Positions 41,201 through 52,649 of a stretch of 64,000 bases of DNA are shown here, piece by piece. The notes beneath the pieces are model-generated. The model was not told where the DNA came from. It did no database searches and worked only from the letters and a program-made list of their open reading frames with translations. The number at the start of each line of letters is the position of its first letter. Within the stretch, counting starts at the first letter, position 1. Source of the stretch: Pomphorhynchus laevis (lineage: Eukaryota > Acanthocephala > Palaeacanthocephala > Echinorhynchida > Pomphorhynchidae); assembly GCA_012934845.2 (NCBI GenBank), contig WNNJ02002380.1, positions 62,001-126,000 on the forward strand. Reading direction: 5' to 3'. The translations under genes were made by a program, and so were the position numbers.

Positions 41201-41656
41201 AAAATATTTCACATAAAAATATTACAAAAAATAATGTTGTCCCAATTTTTTTGTTCCGACAACTTTTTGTTGTCGAAAATATAATAATGTAGTGATTTAT
41301 TAAAGCCACTCCGCCTTTCGGCTTGGGCATATAAAAAACATTATAAGATAACAAATATAAAGTCAGAACAGTTGTCTTTCTTCTTATTTCTTTAGCTGTG
41401 TAAAATTTCATTGATTGGCTCAAATTGATTGTACGTGACACAGGTACGCATCGTCAGCCGAAATAAGCCTATAAGCCTACCCCCACTTCAGCGTATCTAT
41501 TGTTTTTAAAGATAAACAAGACAAATGAGCACAGGAAAATACATGTAAGAGTGATGAGCATGATGTGTTGCAAATACAGCATACACAAGTTGATGATCGT
41601 TCATGTATGATTCTTTTTTTACAGAACTAGGGCTGATACCCGTCCAGCGAAGCTCT

Positions 41657-42004
41657 TCAGATTAAAGTGCGCTTACTTGCAAGAGTGGTACGCCAAGCTG
41701 ATTGAAGAAAATCAGGAGTATGATAGATATCCTGATAAAGTTTAAGTACTTTGCCGTAGAAGAAATTTAGATTTTTAAGAAAACCATCAGTCAAAGGAAG
41801 ATTCATCTCTTTCTGCAATGAAACTGATAAAGGAGGCAACCTTGCTAGAACTTGAACAGCCGTGGATGAAGTTTTTGGAGATACGCCTACCAACCTTTTT
41901 ACAAATCTTGACAGGCACTTATCTAATAAAATATAATAATATCTTTTATTATTTAATAATAAAATACATAGCTTCAGCATTTCATAATGAGATGTATAAC
42001 ACAT
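41657..42004 (-). CDS. Hypothetical 115-aa ORF
   Basis: Open minus frame with LLDKCLSRFVKRLVGVSP, LARLPPLSVSLQKEMNLPLTDGF and FYGKVLKLYQDIYHTPDFLQSAW. The composition is less biased than the AT-rich surroundings, so it may be an exon or element fragment, but no family is recognised. An overlapping plus frame (41818-42117) is less protein-like. Confidence 0.25.
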   Translation of the reverse strand: MCYTSHYEMLKLCILLLNNKRYYYILLDKCLSRFVKRLVGVSPKTSSTAVQVLARLPPLSVSLQKEMNLPLTDGFLKNLNFFYGKVLKLYQDIYHTPDFLQSAWRTTLASKRTLI

Positions 42005-43605
42005 TGCTATATCTAATAATAATGAGTTTTGGACTTATTTTAATAGAATCAGTAAAGTATGAAAAGCGGAATCCACATGAATTTGTCAATAAAAATAATA
42101 AAATATATCACTTTTAGATAAATCTTTAGAGTTTTGTTTGACAAACAAATTCATTATAATTACAATGTTTTGAATTAGTTTTATTTACCGGGAAAATAAA
42201 TAATATACTTTTTGAGACAACTTAACAAAATGGTTTCATGATTGTCTGTGCGAATTTAATAAGTTTGATAAACTTTCCATGCTGATTCATTTGTTAAACG
42301 TTTCAAATTTAATAGTCAGATTAATCGAATCCCCTAACCAATTTTTTAGAATAATTAATTTGATTATAATATTAAAATCAAATAGCTTTATAGTGATGCT
42401 TTAGACGGTAATATGTGGATTACTGAACATTAAAAAGCCTTGATTTGGGCTTGATAAAGCTGGATAAGTACGCTATCGTCGAAAGCTTGCACACGTTTTT
42501 CAACAATAAATCTTTTCGTGCCTAAAGTGCCTGTTAACCTATAGGTTAACAAGCATTATAGGTTAATTATAGCATTATAGGTTAATCTGTTAACCTATAA
42601 TGCCTGTTAACCCCTTTTTTACATGAAAGCAAATCTTGATTATTAAAAACCATAAATATATTGATAGTTTTTATTTATAGTTTATGCGTATACTTTAATT
42701 TTGTGAAAATATATTCTTTATTTTGTGAAAATAAAAAAAGGATATGCGCGATTAATTTATTTTTTTGTGACACACCCACTGCATTTTTTTGCTACCAATC
42801 CATCACCAAAAAATTTACCTACTACCTTTGTATGTTAAATGATGCAGAAATTGCACATTGTCCTATAAAAATATTGGTTTTGTTATTCATTTCACATTTT
42901 AAACTAAAAGTATCTTCTGTCTTGTTTTTATTTTTCATTTTTATATTTTGCTTCAACATTGTTTTTTACTTAATTCTTCGGTATTCTATATAAAAAGAGC
43001 ACTCTCTATATTCATAGTTTTTAGATCTCATTCTAGTAATTTTACGCAATAACAAAATTAATATTTCTAAATTCATAGATACACTATTTCAGTGATATGA
43101 CTGGTAGAAAATAAGAAATACACTACAAAGTCAGATTTTATTACATAAATACATGAAACCATTTAAGATGGAGAAAAATACAATGAAAATACGAGACTCA
43201 TTTTGGAGGCGCACAAGGTAAATACATAAACGTAATCTCTTAAACGCGTTGATGATTTTTAATGTATTTTTATTAAAGAATAAAAAGTTACAAATTTTTA
43301 TTGTGATTTAAATTTGACATATTTTGCTGCACTGATAAATTACTATGCCTTCTTGATTATATTGCCTTCTTGATGTATAAGAAGAGTAAGAAGACGCATG
43401 TAAAACAAAGTTCAACAAGTCGTTTTAAAATAGTAACAAACCATCGATTTTATTGTTCATACATCCGTTCTGGCTATTAGAACTATAGAAGTTGCAAAGT
43501 ATATTTTAAATGCACTGTCTTTGAAATACAACTTACAATTTAACATCACTTGACCGGATGTCGAGTCGTGGAGACGGTCTACAAATCAGGTTTCTTAAGG
43601 CGTCG
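42005..43605. other. AT-rich region; GTTAACCTATA repeat cluster
   Basis: No gene supported. At about 42533-42612 GTTAACCTATAGGTTAAC is a perfect 18-bp palindrome and the text CATTATAGGTTAAT / GTTAACCTATAATG recurs in both orientations. Confidence 0.5.
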
Positions 43606-43858
43606 TAATCATCAATACTATACTAAATCAGGTTATAAAGTATATTACTATACAAGTATATATATAATTAAATAATAAATAATTATAAATAATAAATAAT
43701 TTTATATAAGATTTTATATAATTTATATCAAGTTAAAAGTTAAAATTGAAATTTAAAATAAAAGTCAACTTTTATGAATTGACTGATAAATAATAGACGA
43801 TATATTCGAGAATAAGGATTAAAGGTCATCAGGAGGAACTACTATGCTATCAGATTTC
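43606..43858 (-). repeat. Dispersed repeat R, copy 3
   Basis: TATATCAAGTTAAAAGTTAA..., TTTTATGAATTGACTGATAA, GAATAAGGATTAAAGGTCAT and CAGGAGGAACTACTATGCTA, matching copy 4 at 54400-54560. Confidence 0.75.
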
Positions 43859-44145
43859 AACCCCTATTTGAAAGCTTCCTTTCAAAAAGGAAGTAAATTT
43901 TTTGTAAATTTTCATATTTGCTCTATTCACCTATTTTAAAGTTAAATCCTTAGTCTTTCCATAAAGTGCCCTAGGCATCCTCAGAACGTACCAAGTCATG
44001 ATTTATTAAATAAATAAATAAATATTTTCTTAATAGAAAGATAACACGAGGCAACAGAACAGAACACAACACATCAGTCAGTACTTCGACAACGTTTGAT
44101 ACACAGCAGAACCATAATTGTTCATCTATAGTCTTTCAAAACCTC

Positions 44146-44616
44146 CTACAAGCTGATGTCCAGAGGAATCAGAGCCCTATAACCAAACCAACTCGCAGCC
44201 TCACGACTGAACCACCCGGGGTCTGCCACCCCTCGAAGGATCCAATCGCGGCGGACGATGCCAGGTAAGCGGGACACGAGCAGTTTCAAGAATCTTAGCC
44301 TTTGCTCAGGGGGACGTCCTCTCGAAAAGAAGATTAATCCCGAGATAGCCCAGGTACCCCAGAGACGTACCTGGGATTTCTCCCTTAATGACAGATGCTT
44401 AGCCCGTTTCAGGGCCCATCTAGCTCTCTTCAGGATACGTTTAAGTCTATCCAGGTCAGCCTTAGCTGACCAATTCACGGTCACAGAAAATCCCAGGTAT
44501 CTTACTCGACTAGAAAAGACAGGGAGTGGTTCGTTGGGCAGTAAGGAGGATAGAGCAGAGAGTGCTAATCTCTTAAGCTTTTTCTTCGTCGCAGGGGCGA
44601 CATGAAAAACAACCAC
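44146..44616 (-). CDS. LINE-C copy 2 ORF2 C-terminal domain (156 aa)
   Basis: Continues from the RT (frame change near 44630). Reads RYLGFSVTVNWSAKADLDRLKRILKRARWALKRA, VRLWGTWAISGLIFFSRGRPPEQRL and LPGIVRRDWILRGVADPGWFSREAASWFGYRALIP to a stop. No zinc finger. The same block in copies 1 and 3 and the 22.0-kb fragment makes it the best family marker. Confidence 0.8.
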   Translation of the reverse strand: MVVFHVAPATKKKLKRLALSALSSLLPNEPLPVFSSRVRYLGFSVTVNWSAKADLDRLKRILKRARWALKRAKHLSLREKSQVRLWGTWAISGLIFFSRGRPPEQRLRFLKLLVSRLPGIVRRDWILRGVADPGWFSREAASWFGYRALIPLDISL

Positions 44617-44634
44617 CTGCGATTTCGAGGTGCT

Positions 44635-45462
44635 TTAAATAAGGTTGGACTTGGGAAGATGGTCTTTTAATCTTAAAAAGAACTGGCAGATGTCAGAGAC
44701 TACGTCTTTGCACCTGCGTCCAGAAAACAGGGCTGTGGTATCATCAGCGTATACCACTAGACGTTTTTCGCGTTTAAATATTTTGAACAGTTGAATGAAG
44801 GCAGCAAGATACACGATAGGAGAAAGTGGTGAACCTTGAGGCACTCCTGTAATAGGGTAGAACTGACGTGCATCAGGGTCGTCTTCATAGAAGAATCGCT
44901 TGGTGTACAACAGTATCTCTACCCTGTTAACAATTCTCGCAGGCAACCCGAGGGACCTGAGAGAAGAGATCACAAAGGGAATGGAGATACGGTCAAATGC
45001 GGCAGAGAAATCAAGGAAAACAGCCACAACGAGTTGATTGCTATTCTCTTGACAAAACTGCTGCACCTCCCCAACTGTTGAATGGATTGAGCGACGTTTG
45101 ACGAACCCATGGAAACCAGGTGGGATTAAATTATACCTACTTAGATGGACGCGCATTCTACGCGCAAGCGCTTTTTCGTCGATCGAAACGAGGGAATTTT
45201 GAATCGAGATGGGCCGCAGGTCGTTTGGAGAGCGAACCGGACTTATCTTAGGGATAAAAATTCTCTTGTTTGTATTGATGACGGCTACATCAGAGGGCGA
45301 TGCTAAAAGCATAGTGACGGCCACTTCTCTCTTTAGATCAGCTGTCAAAAGCTGACAGACCTGAGAAGAGAGTGGAGCGGTGGACTTGGAGGTGCCCGGA
45401 AGAGGACCCCAGGCATTCAGGATCTCTGGAACAGAGAGATCCCTACTCCTGAAGTATCCCAA
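44635..45462 (-). CDS. LINE-C copy 2 reverse transcriptase (275 aa)
   Basis: Intact RT core. Order: MGYFRSRDLSVPEILNAWGP, INTNKRIFIPKISPVRSPNDLRPISIQNSLVSI (fingers, LRPIS), GFHGFVKRRSIHSTV, LVVAVFLDFSAAFDRISIPFVI (motif A), FYPITGVPQGSPLSPIVYLAAFI (motif B side), RLVVYADDTTALFSGRRCKDVV (catalytic YADD), LKDHLPKSNLI. All three catalytic Asp residues are present. The natural frame extends both ways: EN upstream and C-terminal domain downstream, each after one small frame change. Confidence 0.88.
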   Translation of the reverse strand: MGYFRSRDLSVPEILNAWGPLPGTSKSTAPLSSQVCQLLTADLKREVAVTMLLASPSDVAVINTNKRIFIPKISPVRSPNDLRPISIQNSLVSIDEKALARRMRVHLSRYNLIPPGFHGFVKRRSIHSTVGEVQQFCQENSNQLVVAVFLDFSAAFDRISIPFVISSLRSLGLPARIVNRVEILLYTKRFFYEDDPDARQFYPITGVPQGSPLSPIVYLAAFIQLFKIFKREKRLVVYADDTTALFSGRRCKDVVSDICQFFLRLKDHLPKSNLI

Positions 45463-45662
45463 GGCGGGATTGGTTGCGGTGATTGCGTGGCTCCATAATT
45501 ATGTAGGGCAAGTGACTGTTCCAAAACATTAGCAAGACCGATGCTACCAATCCACCCAGGTGCACTCTCCCTCCAACAAACAAATCTCTTTTTCTTGAAT
45601 ATCTTCCAGAAGAAAGACCGGGACGGATTAAGGGAAGCAATGCTTGCCCTATTTATATCAAT

Positions 45663-46567
45663 TTATATCTTCTCTATCGAGAGAGATTGACGCGCAGAAG
45701 AAGAGAGATTGGGAAGATGGAGCATATGTGCAAGGGTCTTGAGCTTTGTTGGAGTGGGATTAAAAAGGCGACCTTCATAGGTAGTCGATAAAATCCCGGT
45801 AGCTTGCGAAGATAGGTAGGAATTGAATTTCGTTAAACTCTCATTCCCAATTCGGGGGAAGCGCCGGACAGCTGCCTGAAAGACTGCCACTCTGATTGGA
45901 TCAAAGTGGAATCTCATCCGAAGCAGCATGTCCTCTTCTATCCGCCAACGAATTAGGTCATGAGAGGTGGACATATGTTTACCCGACTCTTCAGTACAGA
46001 GGGGTTTTAACAACCACCTCTCATGAATCAGTAGAAGGTCGAGGAGTGAGTTTGTTGTAGAGCAATGAAAGGTAGGGGATGGTGGTTTATGAATGAAGTA
46101 CCGGTTCCTAGCTCTGCGGAGTGCTGCATTAATCCAACGGCCAGTTCTGTCGTTGAAATCACTTAGTACCATGTCATAGCCGCTATCAATGATCCGATCC
46201 AGGAGGTCATGATTCTTGTGAATCTCCCCTGGACGAATGTAGACGTTGGCAAGACCGAAACGTTTACCGTTCTTACAGAGAGAAACTACTAAACAAGACA
46301 GGGCTGGACATGAGTAGTTTAACAAGAGGGAGGACCTTAAGGAGCACTTAACTAAGGTCAAGAGTTCTTGAGATGAAGAGGAGTGTGGAGGGGTTATGTA
46401 CGGTATGCTTTGAGATAAATCGAGTAATGTCCTGGGGAGACGATAGACCGCGTCTCCTGAAGGACTATAACATCTGCATCTCGGCCTGTGAGAAGTCTAA
46501 GGGCCGAAGCTCCTCCCGAATTCCACTGAACAATGTTCAGTGAAAAAGGATCACCCATACTTGACAT
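45663..46567 (-). pseudogene. LINE-C copy 2 endonuclease
   Basis: Starts MSSMGDPFSLNIVQWNSGGASALRLLTGRDADVIVLQETR (46567 to about 46440), with the N-terminal Asn and the QET Glu of AP endonucleases. After RFISKH a frame change near 46380 leads to frame 46361-45663: VNVYIRPGEIHKNHDLLD, MVLSDFNDRTGRWINAAL (usual GDFN is SDFN here), LLDLLL, STSHDLIRWRI (SDH appears as SHD) and the EN-RT linker. Whether SDFN is a mutation is open; copy 1 has GDFN. Confidence 0.82.
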
Positions 46568-46963
46568 AAAGTTGGCTCAGTTATACGGGAATACCGGAGC
46601 CTAAACATGACTAGAGATAGAAGGGTTACCCCCTCCACCACTAGCCAGGTCCACGACCGGCACTACCCCGCGAGCAGCATCATCATTTTCCAGGGAGATT
46701 ACAGGCTGAGAAGAGCCCCTTGCCTTCTTTTTCTTAAGGTCTATAATCTTTAGAGGGGGCACTGTTTCCAAACCAGGACGCTTGTTTGAAACAGGCATCT
46801 GAACATCTGGAGTCACAGGCTGCGGGCAGCATAGGAAGTTGCATAAGTTGGAAATCGAAGCTTCCAGACGGTTAGTGAGGCCTGAATTTTAACATCCATA
46901 AGTTTCAAAATATCAATGTCAGTCATCTTCCGTTCCGACGGTAAAGAAGAAGTAACACGGTGA

Positions 46964-47881
46964 TCAGCTGCAGGAACGCTGTTTTGAGAATAGGTTAGAA
47001 TACTTCTTAAAAAGAGGACATCTCATGAACCAGGATGGATGACCATCTCCACAATTACAGCAGCAAAGGGAAGCATCACATTTAACTTTAGAGGTAAGGG
47101 AAGAGCAGTTCCCAGAAGAACAGAGACCGCAAATCCTAGTTAGACTGCAAGACGACTCCCAGTGCCCCCACTGGTGACAAATGTTACAGTGAGGATATGT
47201 AAAACCATCCTCATTAATCTTAACGAATTTCAGGTTAACCCCCAGGAATGGGTTCGTACAGGAGCGATCCAGTATATCTGCTTGAGAGGAATCAGCAGTG
47301 GCAAATGCCACAGGGACTTCCAGACCAGCTTTATTAACTACTCTCCTCACAGAGGATAGCTTAAATAGCGCTTTGAGGGAGGCTACATCGTCCTCCTCCA
47401 AATGAGTGGGGAAGTTTGTAATTTTTAGTGTAGCCTGAATAGGCTTAACAGAAATCTTACCAAAGTCTTTTAATTTGAGATCAAAATAAGATGCATAATC
47501 AGTAAGCAGGTCCGAATTACCGAAAGAAACCTTTAAATTATTATCGAAGGTTCTAACCGAATTAAACAGGATTCTGTTTCGGCACTTTAATGCAAAATCA
47601 CGAAGGAATACATTAAAAAGATCTTGCCTTTTTATTGGAATATTACTAGTGATAATACATAAATTCTTGGCTTTAGGAATAGGGAGAAGAACACCCCCAT
47701 CAGCGTGCAATTTTAAGAAATCTCTTACCTTGAGCTCCACCAGTGTTGAGAACTTACCACCAGGAACAGACGAAATTCCACCAGGAACAGACGAAATTCC
47801 ACCAGGAACAGACGAAAATTCCTTTGAATTTGAACAAGTTTTGGAGGTTTTTGATCCTCCGCAAGCGCAACAATCGTTCAT
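46964..47881 (-). CDS. LINE-C copy 2 ORF1, zinc-knuckle RNA-binding protein (305 aa)
   Basis: Start taken at the ATG 47881 (MNDCCACGGSKTSK); the frame is open further upstream without ATG. Three exact 7-residue repeats SSVPGGI/K follow (residues about 23-43, period 21 bp). Middle domain: LFNVFLRDFALKCRNRILFNSVRTF, KPIQATLKITNFPTHLEEDDVASLKALFKLSS, RRM-like in the Jockey group. C-terminal Cys clusters: CNICHQWGHWESSC, CGLCSSGNC, CCCNCGDGHPSWFMRC. In related elements this protein coats the RNA. Upstream ORF of a two-ORF LINE; ORF2 starts about 400 bp downstream. Confidence 0.85.
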   Translation of the reverse strand: MNDCCACGGSKTSKTCSNSKEFSSVPGGISSVPGGISSVPGGKFSTLVELKVRDFLKLHADGGVLLPIPKAKNLCIITSNIPIKRQDLFNVFLRDFALKCRNRILFNSVRTFDNNLKVSFGNSDLLTDYASYFDLKLKDFGKISVKPIQATLKITNFPTHLEEDDVASLKALFKLSSVRRVVNKAGLEVPVAFATADSSQADILDRSCTNPFLGVNLKFVKINEDGFTYPHCNICHQWGHWESSCSLTRICGLCSSGNCSSLTSKVKCDASLCCCNCGDGHPSWFMRCPLFKKYSNLFSKQRSCS

Positions 47882-47904
47882 TTTTTGATATCTACTCCAT
47901 GATT

Positions 47905-48285
47905 TATTAGCTATCCGCAATTGTACTAGCTGCGGCTGTGCTAGCCACGACTAATTATCCTCAACTAATTCCCGTAATAGGAATGCGCAGTGGCTTTATC
48001 GCTAGATACTTTATGATTGCCAAGCTTCTTATCTGTTCTCTAAAGCTCATACCACCCAGATTACAAATAAGCTTAATTCTGATCGTCTGTTTTTGGGATC
48101 TTGTTCTATGGCATTACCCATAACTCAAAAACATATATTACGGTATAAGCGAAGATTGAACGATAAATAGAAAACTTTGATGTGTGTCCATATACCGCTT
48201 CACCACATAGATATGTACATATAACTCATTACTGCGTTGGTCGTAATTAATCAAAAAATTAACATTTTTTCATTACTTGCTAGTA
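47905..48285. other. Spacer between head-to-head LINE-C copies
   Basis: No clear protein. Probably holds the two 5' UTRs, and may hold internal promoters (inference); no motif was identified. Confidence 0.4.
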
Positions 48286-48289
48286 CTGT

Positions 48290-51200
48290 TCATTTCCATA
48301 CTGAAATGTAGTGCAAAACGATCAAAAATTTCAATTGAAAGCCTATTATTTTTACGAATACAGGCATTTTTCTATTCCTACAAGCAAAGTAAGTAACAAT
48401 CTGATTTCTAATTTTTATCCGATACAAGAGGACTTTCCTACAGTGAAGAAGCTCCAGAATTTAATCAGTAGCAAGTATAAAGCACCAATTGAGAGACAAA
48501 AAGTATTCAACAGTCTTTACGAAAATTCACTGTTTTGTACAAGGATAGAGTTATTTTCAACTCAATAAGATACTATGAGTCGAAGGTACACATCTCATTC
48601 GCTTCCCGCGACATTACTATTCCATAACAAAAATATTTTAATGAAAATCTGTCTCAGTTTAGGGAAATTGCTTTCAAATCGATACAAGCGTCTGTTAAAA
48701 TCTCTAACATATGCTGACCTTGACAACGACGATTTCAAAACACTTAAAAATCTATTTAAAATTTCAAATATTCGATGTATAAATGGGAGGTATGGTTTTC
48801 ACCTCCTACTCGTCTTCACAATCTCGGTAGATAACGCCGAAATTATATCAAAATCCAAATGCAATCCGTTTGGGTTGCATTTGGATTTGATAGTCAATTC
48901 CCGTGGGCAAATGACTCTCTCTGTTGAGGCCGGAAGTGTAAAGGGGAACCTTTCCGCCACTGGTTTCAACATCTAGAGGGGGCTTTCCCACTCCGGTACC
49001 ACTATCTCAATGGGAAGTAATCACCAACCGTTTTCACTTACTATCCTTTAGTGAAACTCGGGGGAGCTTCTGCCCTTAGCCTTCTATGTGGTAGAGATAC
49101 AGATGTTATAGTCTTGTAGGAGACGCGATCTATCCGTTCTCCACCGAACATTACTCGATTTATTCCAAAGCACATAACCTCCCACTTTACTACGTATATA
49201 ACTCCTCCTTACTCCTCTTCATCTCAAGGTCTTTTAACCTAAATGAAGAGATCTTTAAGCCAGTCATCTTACTAAACTATCCTTGTCCAGCCCTTTCTTG
49301 TTTAGCAATATCACTATTTAAGAACGGTAAACGTATCAGCATAACCATTGTCTATATCCGGCCTGGAGCAATCCACAAGAACCGTGACTACTGGACCGTA
49401 TATTGGGTAGCGATTATGACATGTTACCTGGCGATTTCAACGACAGAACTGGTTGTTGGATTAATGCTGTACTTCGCAGATCTAGGAACGTTTTTCTAAT
49501 ACATAAACCACCACCCCCACCTTTCATTGCACTACAACAAATTCTCTCCTCGACATTCTACTGCTACACGAGAGGTAGCTCCTAAAGGCTACCTGTATTG
49601 AGCAGTCGCGATAACAACTGTCCACCTCGCACGACTTACTCTGTTAATGGTTAGAAAAAGATACGTTGCTTAGAAGGAAATTCCACTTTGATCCAATCAG
49701 AGTGGACTGCTTCAAGGCAACTATTCAACTCTTTCCTGCTGTAGGAAATGCAAGTTTGACCCGATTCAATTCCAACCTCTCATCGCAAGCTCCCGCGATT
49801 CTTTCAACTACCTTTAAAGGTCGCCTATACAATCCCACTCCAAGAAAACTCAAGGTCCTAGCTACAATAATGCTACACCTTCCCAATATATCTATTTCCG
49901 TCAGACAGGCCCTCTCGAAAGAATACTGAAGCTCTAGATATAGATTCCAGCTGAGTAGATATAGGGCGAGCATTGCTCGCCTTAACCCTTCTCTATTTTT
50001 CTTTTGTAAGATATTCAAGAAGGATAAGTTTGTCTGCTAGAGGGAGACAGCTTTGGGTTGGATAGGTTGTATAGGCCTTGACAAAGTTTTGGAGGAGTCG
50101 CTATCCCCACATAATTATGGAGCCAGTCAATCTCCCCAACCAATCCCGTTTTGGGGTGACTTCATGAGCAGGGATTTATCTGTTCCAGATATCTTAAACT
50201 CACACGGGCCTCTTCCGGGCACCTCCAAATGCCATGCGCCACCCACTCTTTACTCATGTTTGTCAGCTTTCGACAGCGTTAGAGAAAGGAAATCGCCATT
50301 ACCCTGTTACTAGTAACCCCATCCAATGTTGCAGGCATCAACATTAGCTGAAGAATATTTTTACAAAATAACAAATCGAGTTCATGTCCTAAAGATCTGC
50401 GGACTATTAGAATTCAAAACTCCCTCATCTCCATATACTTCAAAGCGCTTGCACGTTGAATCCCCGACAATCTAAGTAAACGTGATTTAATCGCACCAGG
50501 TTTTCCAGGGTTTGTCAAAGGTCGCTCGGTCTATTCGGCAGTTGGTGAGATGCACCGGTTCTATCATAACAACAATCGTCAGCTCGTTGTGGCTGCATTC
50601 CTTGATTTTTCTGCTACATTTGATTTCCATTCCCTTTGTTATCTGTTCTTTTAAGTCCCTCGGTCGTCTGCGAGAATTGTTAACAGGGTGGAGATACTGT
50701 TGTACACCAAGCGGTTTATTTATGAAGATGACCCTTGTTCAGTCAGTTCTACTTTATTACAGGTGTGCCGCAAGGCTCTCCACTTTCTCCTGTCTTATAT
50801 TTTACTGCCTCCATTGAACTTTTCAAAAAAATTTAAACACGATTAATATCTGGTGGTATACGCTGATAAAACCACAGCCCTGTTTTCTGGACGCAGGTGC
50901 GAAGATGTAGTCTCAGACATCAGCCGTTTCTTTTTAATATTAAAAGATCAGTTATACCTATCCAATCTTATTCTCAACTACTCCAAATCACATGTGGTAG
51001 TATTTATTAGCACTCTTGAGACAAAAAGAACTCAAGATATTAGTATTCTGCTTTATCTTCTAGAATGAACAACCAACCACTCCCCTCCTTCACAAGTCTA
51101 GTAAGATATCTGGGGTTCACCATTACGGTGAACTGGTTGGCGAATGCGGACCTGGATATATTTAAACGTATCCTAAAGAGAGCTAGTGGGCCCTGAAACT

Positions 51201-51490
51201 GACCCAGCATCTGCCATTGAAAGGGAAATGCTAAGTACGCCTTTGGAGTAATTTGGGAATCTCGGGATTTTTTATTTTCAAGAGAACGTGCCCGATTGCA
51301 AATACTAAGGTTTCTCAAGCTCCTCATCTGGAGATTACCGACCATAGTCCACTTAGACTGGACTCTTATGCGGGATATACCCTGAATGGTTCAGTAGGAG
51401 GGCGAAGCGCTGGTCCGGCCGGGGGCTTATATCCCTCTGGACCTGAGGCCGTAAAGTTTACAATAGAGACATGCGGAATGATGAGATAGA
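48290..51490 (+). mobile_element. LINE-C copy 3, decayed
   Basis: Plus-strand copy. ORF1 at 48311-48976 (KVFNSLYENSLFC; DDFKTLKNLFKISNIRCI, matching copy 2 DDVASLKALFKLSSVRRV) lacks a readable zinc-knuckle part. ORF2 EN at 49010-49560 (PFSLTIL then stop where Trp is expected, ALSLLCGRDTDVIVL, LPGDFNDRTGCW), linker 49666-49929, RT 50053-51068 (FRGDFMSRDLSVPDIL, VYADKTTALFSGRRCEDVV where the active site is YADK instead of YADD), C-terminal part 51100-51450 (VRYLGFTITVNW, LKRASGP). Most diverged of the three. Confidence 0.82.
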
Positions 51491-52445
51491 ATTAGTAAAG
51501 AAAAATTCTGATTTATCTTGTTTAACTTCTTATTTAATCATGTATTTTGTTGAGAAAATATATTATTACTGCGTTGGCTGAACAAATATTGTTTAGTTCA
51601 TAATGCCACTTGACAACAATACACTGAAATACTTGAATTCATTCACATCAGGTAGTATCTTGTTTGCAGTGCGGATTGATGATGACTATTGACTCCTAGA
51701 CAAGTACATTGTAACTGCCTTAGAGATGTTAATTATTATGAATCTTGCTTGATATTCCATCGTGAATCATTCCTATCGGCACTGCAAATTCTCAGAACAT
51801 GAATCCAAAGTAAGACAAAATAATCTACAAAAAACATATGGTATCTAATAAAGCCGAATTAAAGACTGGCATTTTATGTAAGCAAGAAACAAGTGAAAAT
51901 GAAGGATAGATTTTTGTAAGAAAAAAGATATCCTTTAATTATTTATAATTTTAATTATAAATAATTCTGACTTTCTGTTTGTAACTCACACAACTTGTAC
52001 CTTTTTTTTATAAAACCTGCGACAGCTACCCGAAAATATTGAGGCACGCTACATTATCTTAGTGCCTGCCAAACTTCTATCAATAAACCATTTATCCAGA
52101 ACCATATATCTAGATTCACAAAACACGTGAACTGGTTGGGCGAATAAATTTAAATCTTAATTATTAAATTTAAACAATGCAAACACTTAAAATTATTAAA
52201 TTATAATCACTTAAATTTAAACAATAATATTAAATTTAAATAATAAAAAATTAAAATTATTTAATTTGATAATTTTAATAAATTTTAATTTTGTTTTCTA
52301 TATTAGTTTACAAATTGTACATTTTTAATAATTGTTAATTATTTAGTTTTTATTTTTATTCGTTTGTTTTTTATTTATAAAATAATTAATAAAATGAACA
52401 ATTGATAAGTCACCCACCCATGATCATTTTTGAACCAAAATAAAA
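51491..52445. other. AT-rich region without a gene
   Basis: Very AT-rich with AAATTTAAA-type simple sequence at 52150-52400. No motif recognised. Confidence 0.5.
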
Positions 52446-52649
52446 CTAATAATAGTATCCAAGGGAAGAAGCGTTCCAAGCGAGAACCAAAATGACGATG
52501 CTCTGAAAATCTCCAAGGAAATATTTCTTTTTTACTAAAGCATCATTGTAATTTTCATAATCACTTCTGGCTTTCGCAGCTACCATCTTACGGTATTTAT
52601 ACTCCCAATTGACATTAATAGCAAAAGTGCGAATATACCCATTTGGTAT
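52446..52649 (-). CDS. Possible exon or gene fragment, unidentified
   Basis: Minus frame open over about 67 codons with balanced composition: GYIRTFAINVNWEYKYRKM, then VAAKARSDYENYNDALVKKKYFLGDF and a hydrophobic end IVILVLAWNASSLGYYY before TAG at 52446. The last 17 residues could be a membrane segment. There is no in-frame start at the left end except an internal Met. To the right (52870-52750, minus) a further short ORF MDPTLNKVGLRISFNSP may belong to the same unit. Family unknown; chance is possible. Confidence 0.3.
   Translation of the reverse strand: MPNGYIRTFAINVNWEYKYRKMVAAKARSDYENYNDALVKKKYFLGDFQSIVILVLAWNASSLGYYY

Larger units (their letters stand above)
43997..47900 (-). mobile_element. 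LINE-C copy 2, almost full length
   Basis: Minus sense: ORF1 47881-46964 (intact), ORF2 from ATG near 46567 through EN, RT and C-terminal domain to 44146, then 3' UTR and an AAATATTTATTTATTTATTT tail (44030 to 44005). ORF2 has only a few breaks: near 46370 (after EN start), 45660/45640, 45450 and 44635. It is the best-preserved LINE-C copy here. Head to head with copy 3, whose ORF1 starts about 400 bp to the right. Jockey/I-like by zinc-knuckle ORF1 plus AP-endonuclease-RT ORF2. Confidence 0.9.

Noticed and set aside
42661-42993. Phe/Tyr/Ile-rich 110-aa plus ORF resembling a membrane protein
   Set aside because: T-rich DNA translates into hydrophobic residues by itself; no family pattern or splice context.
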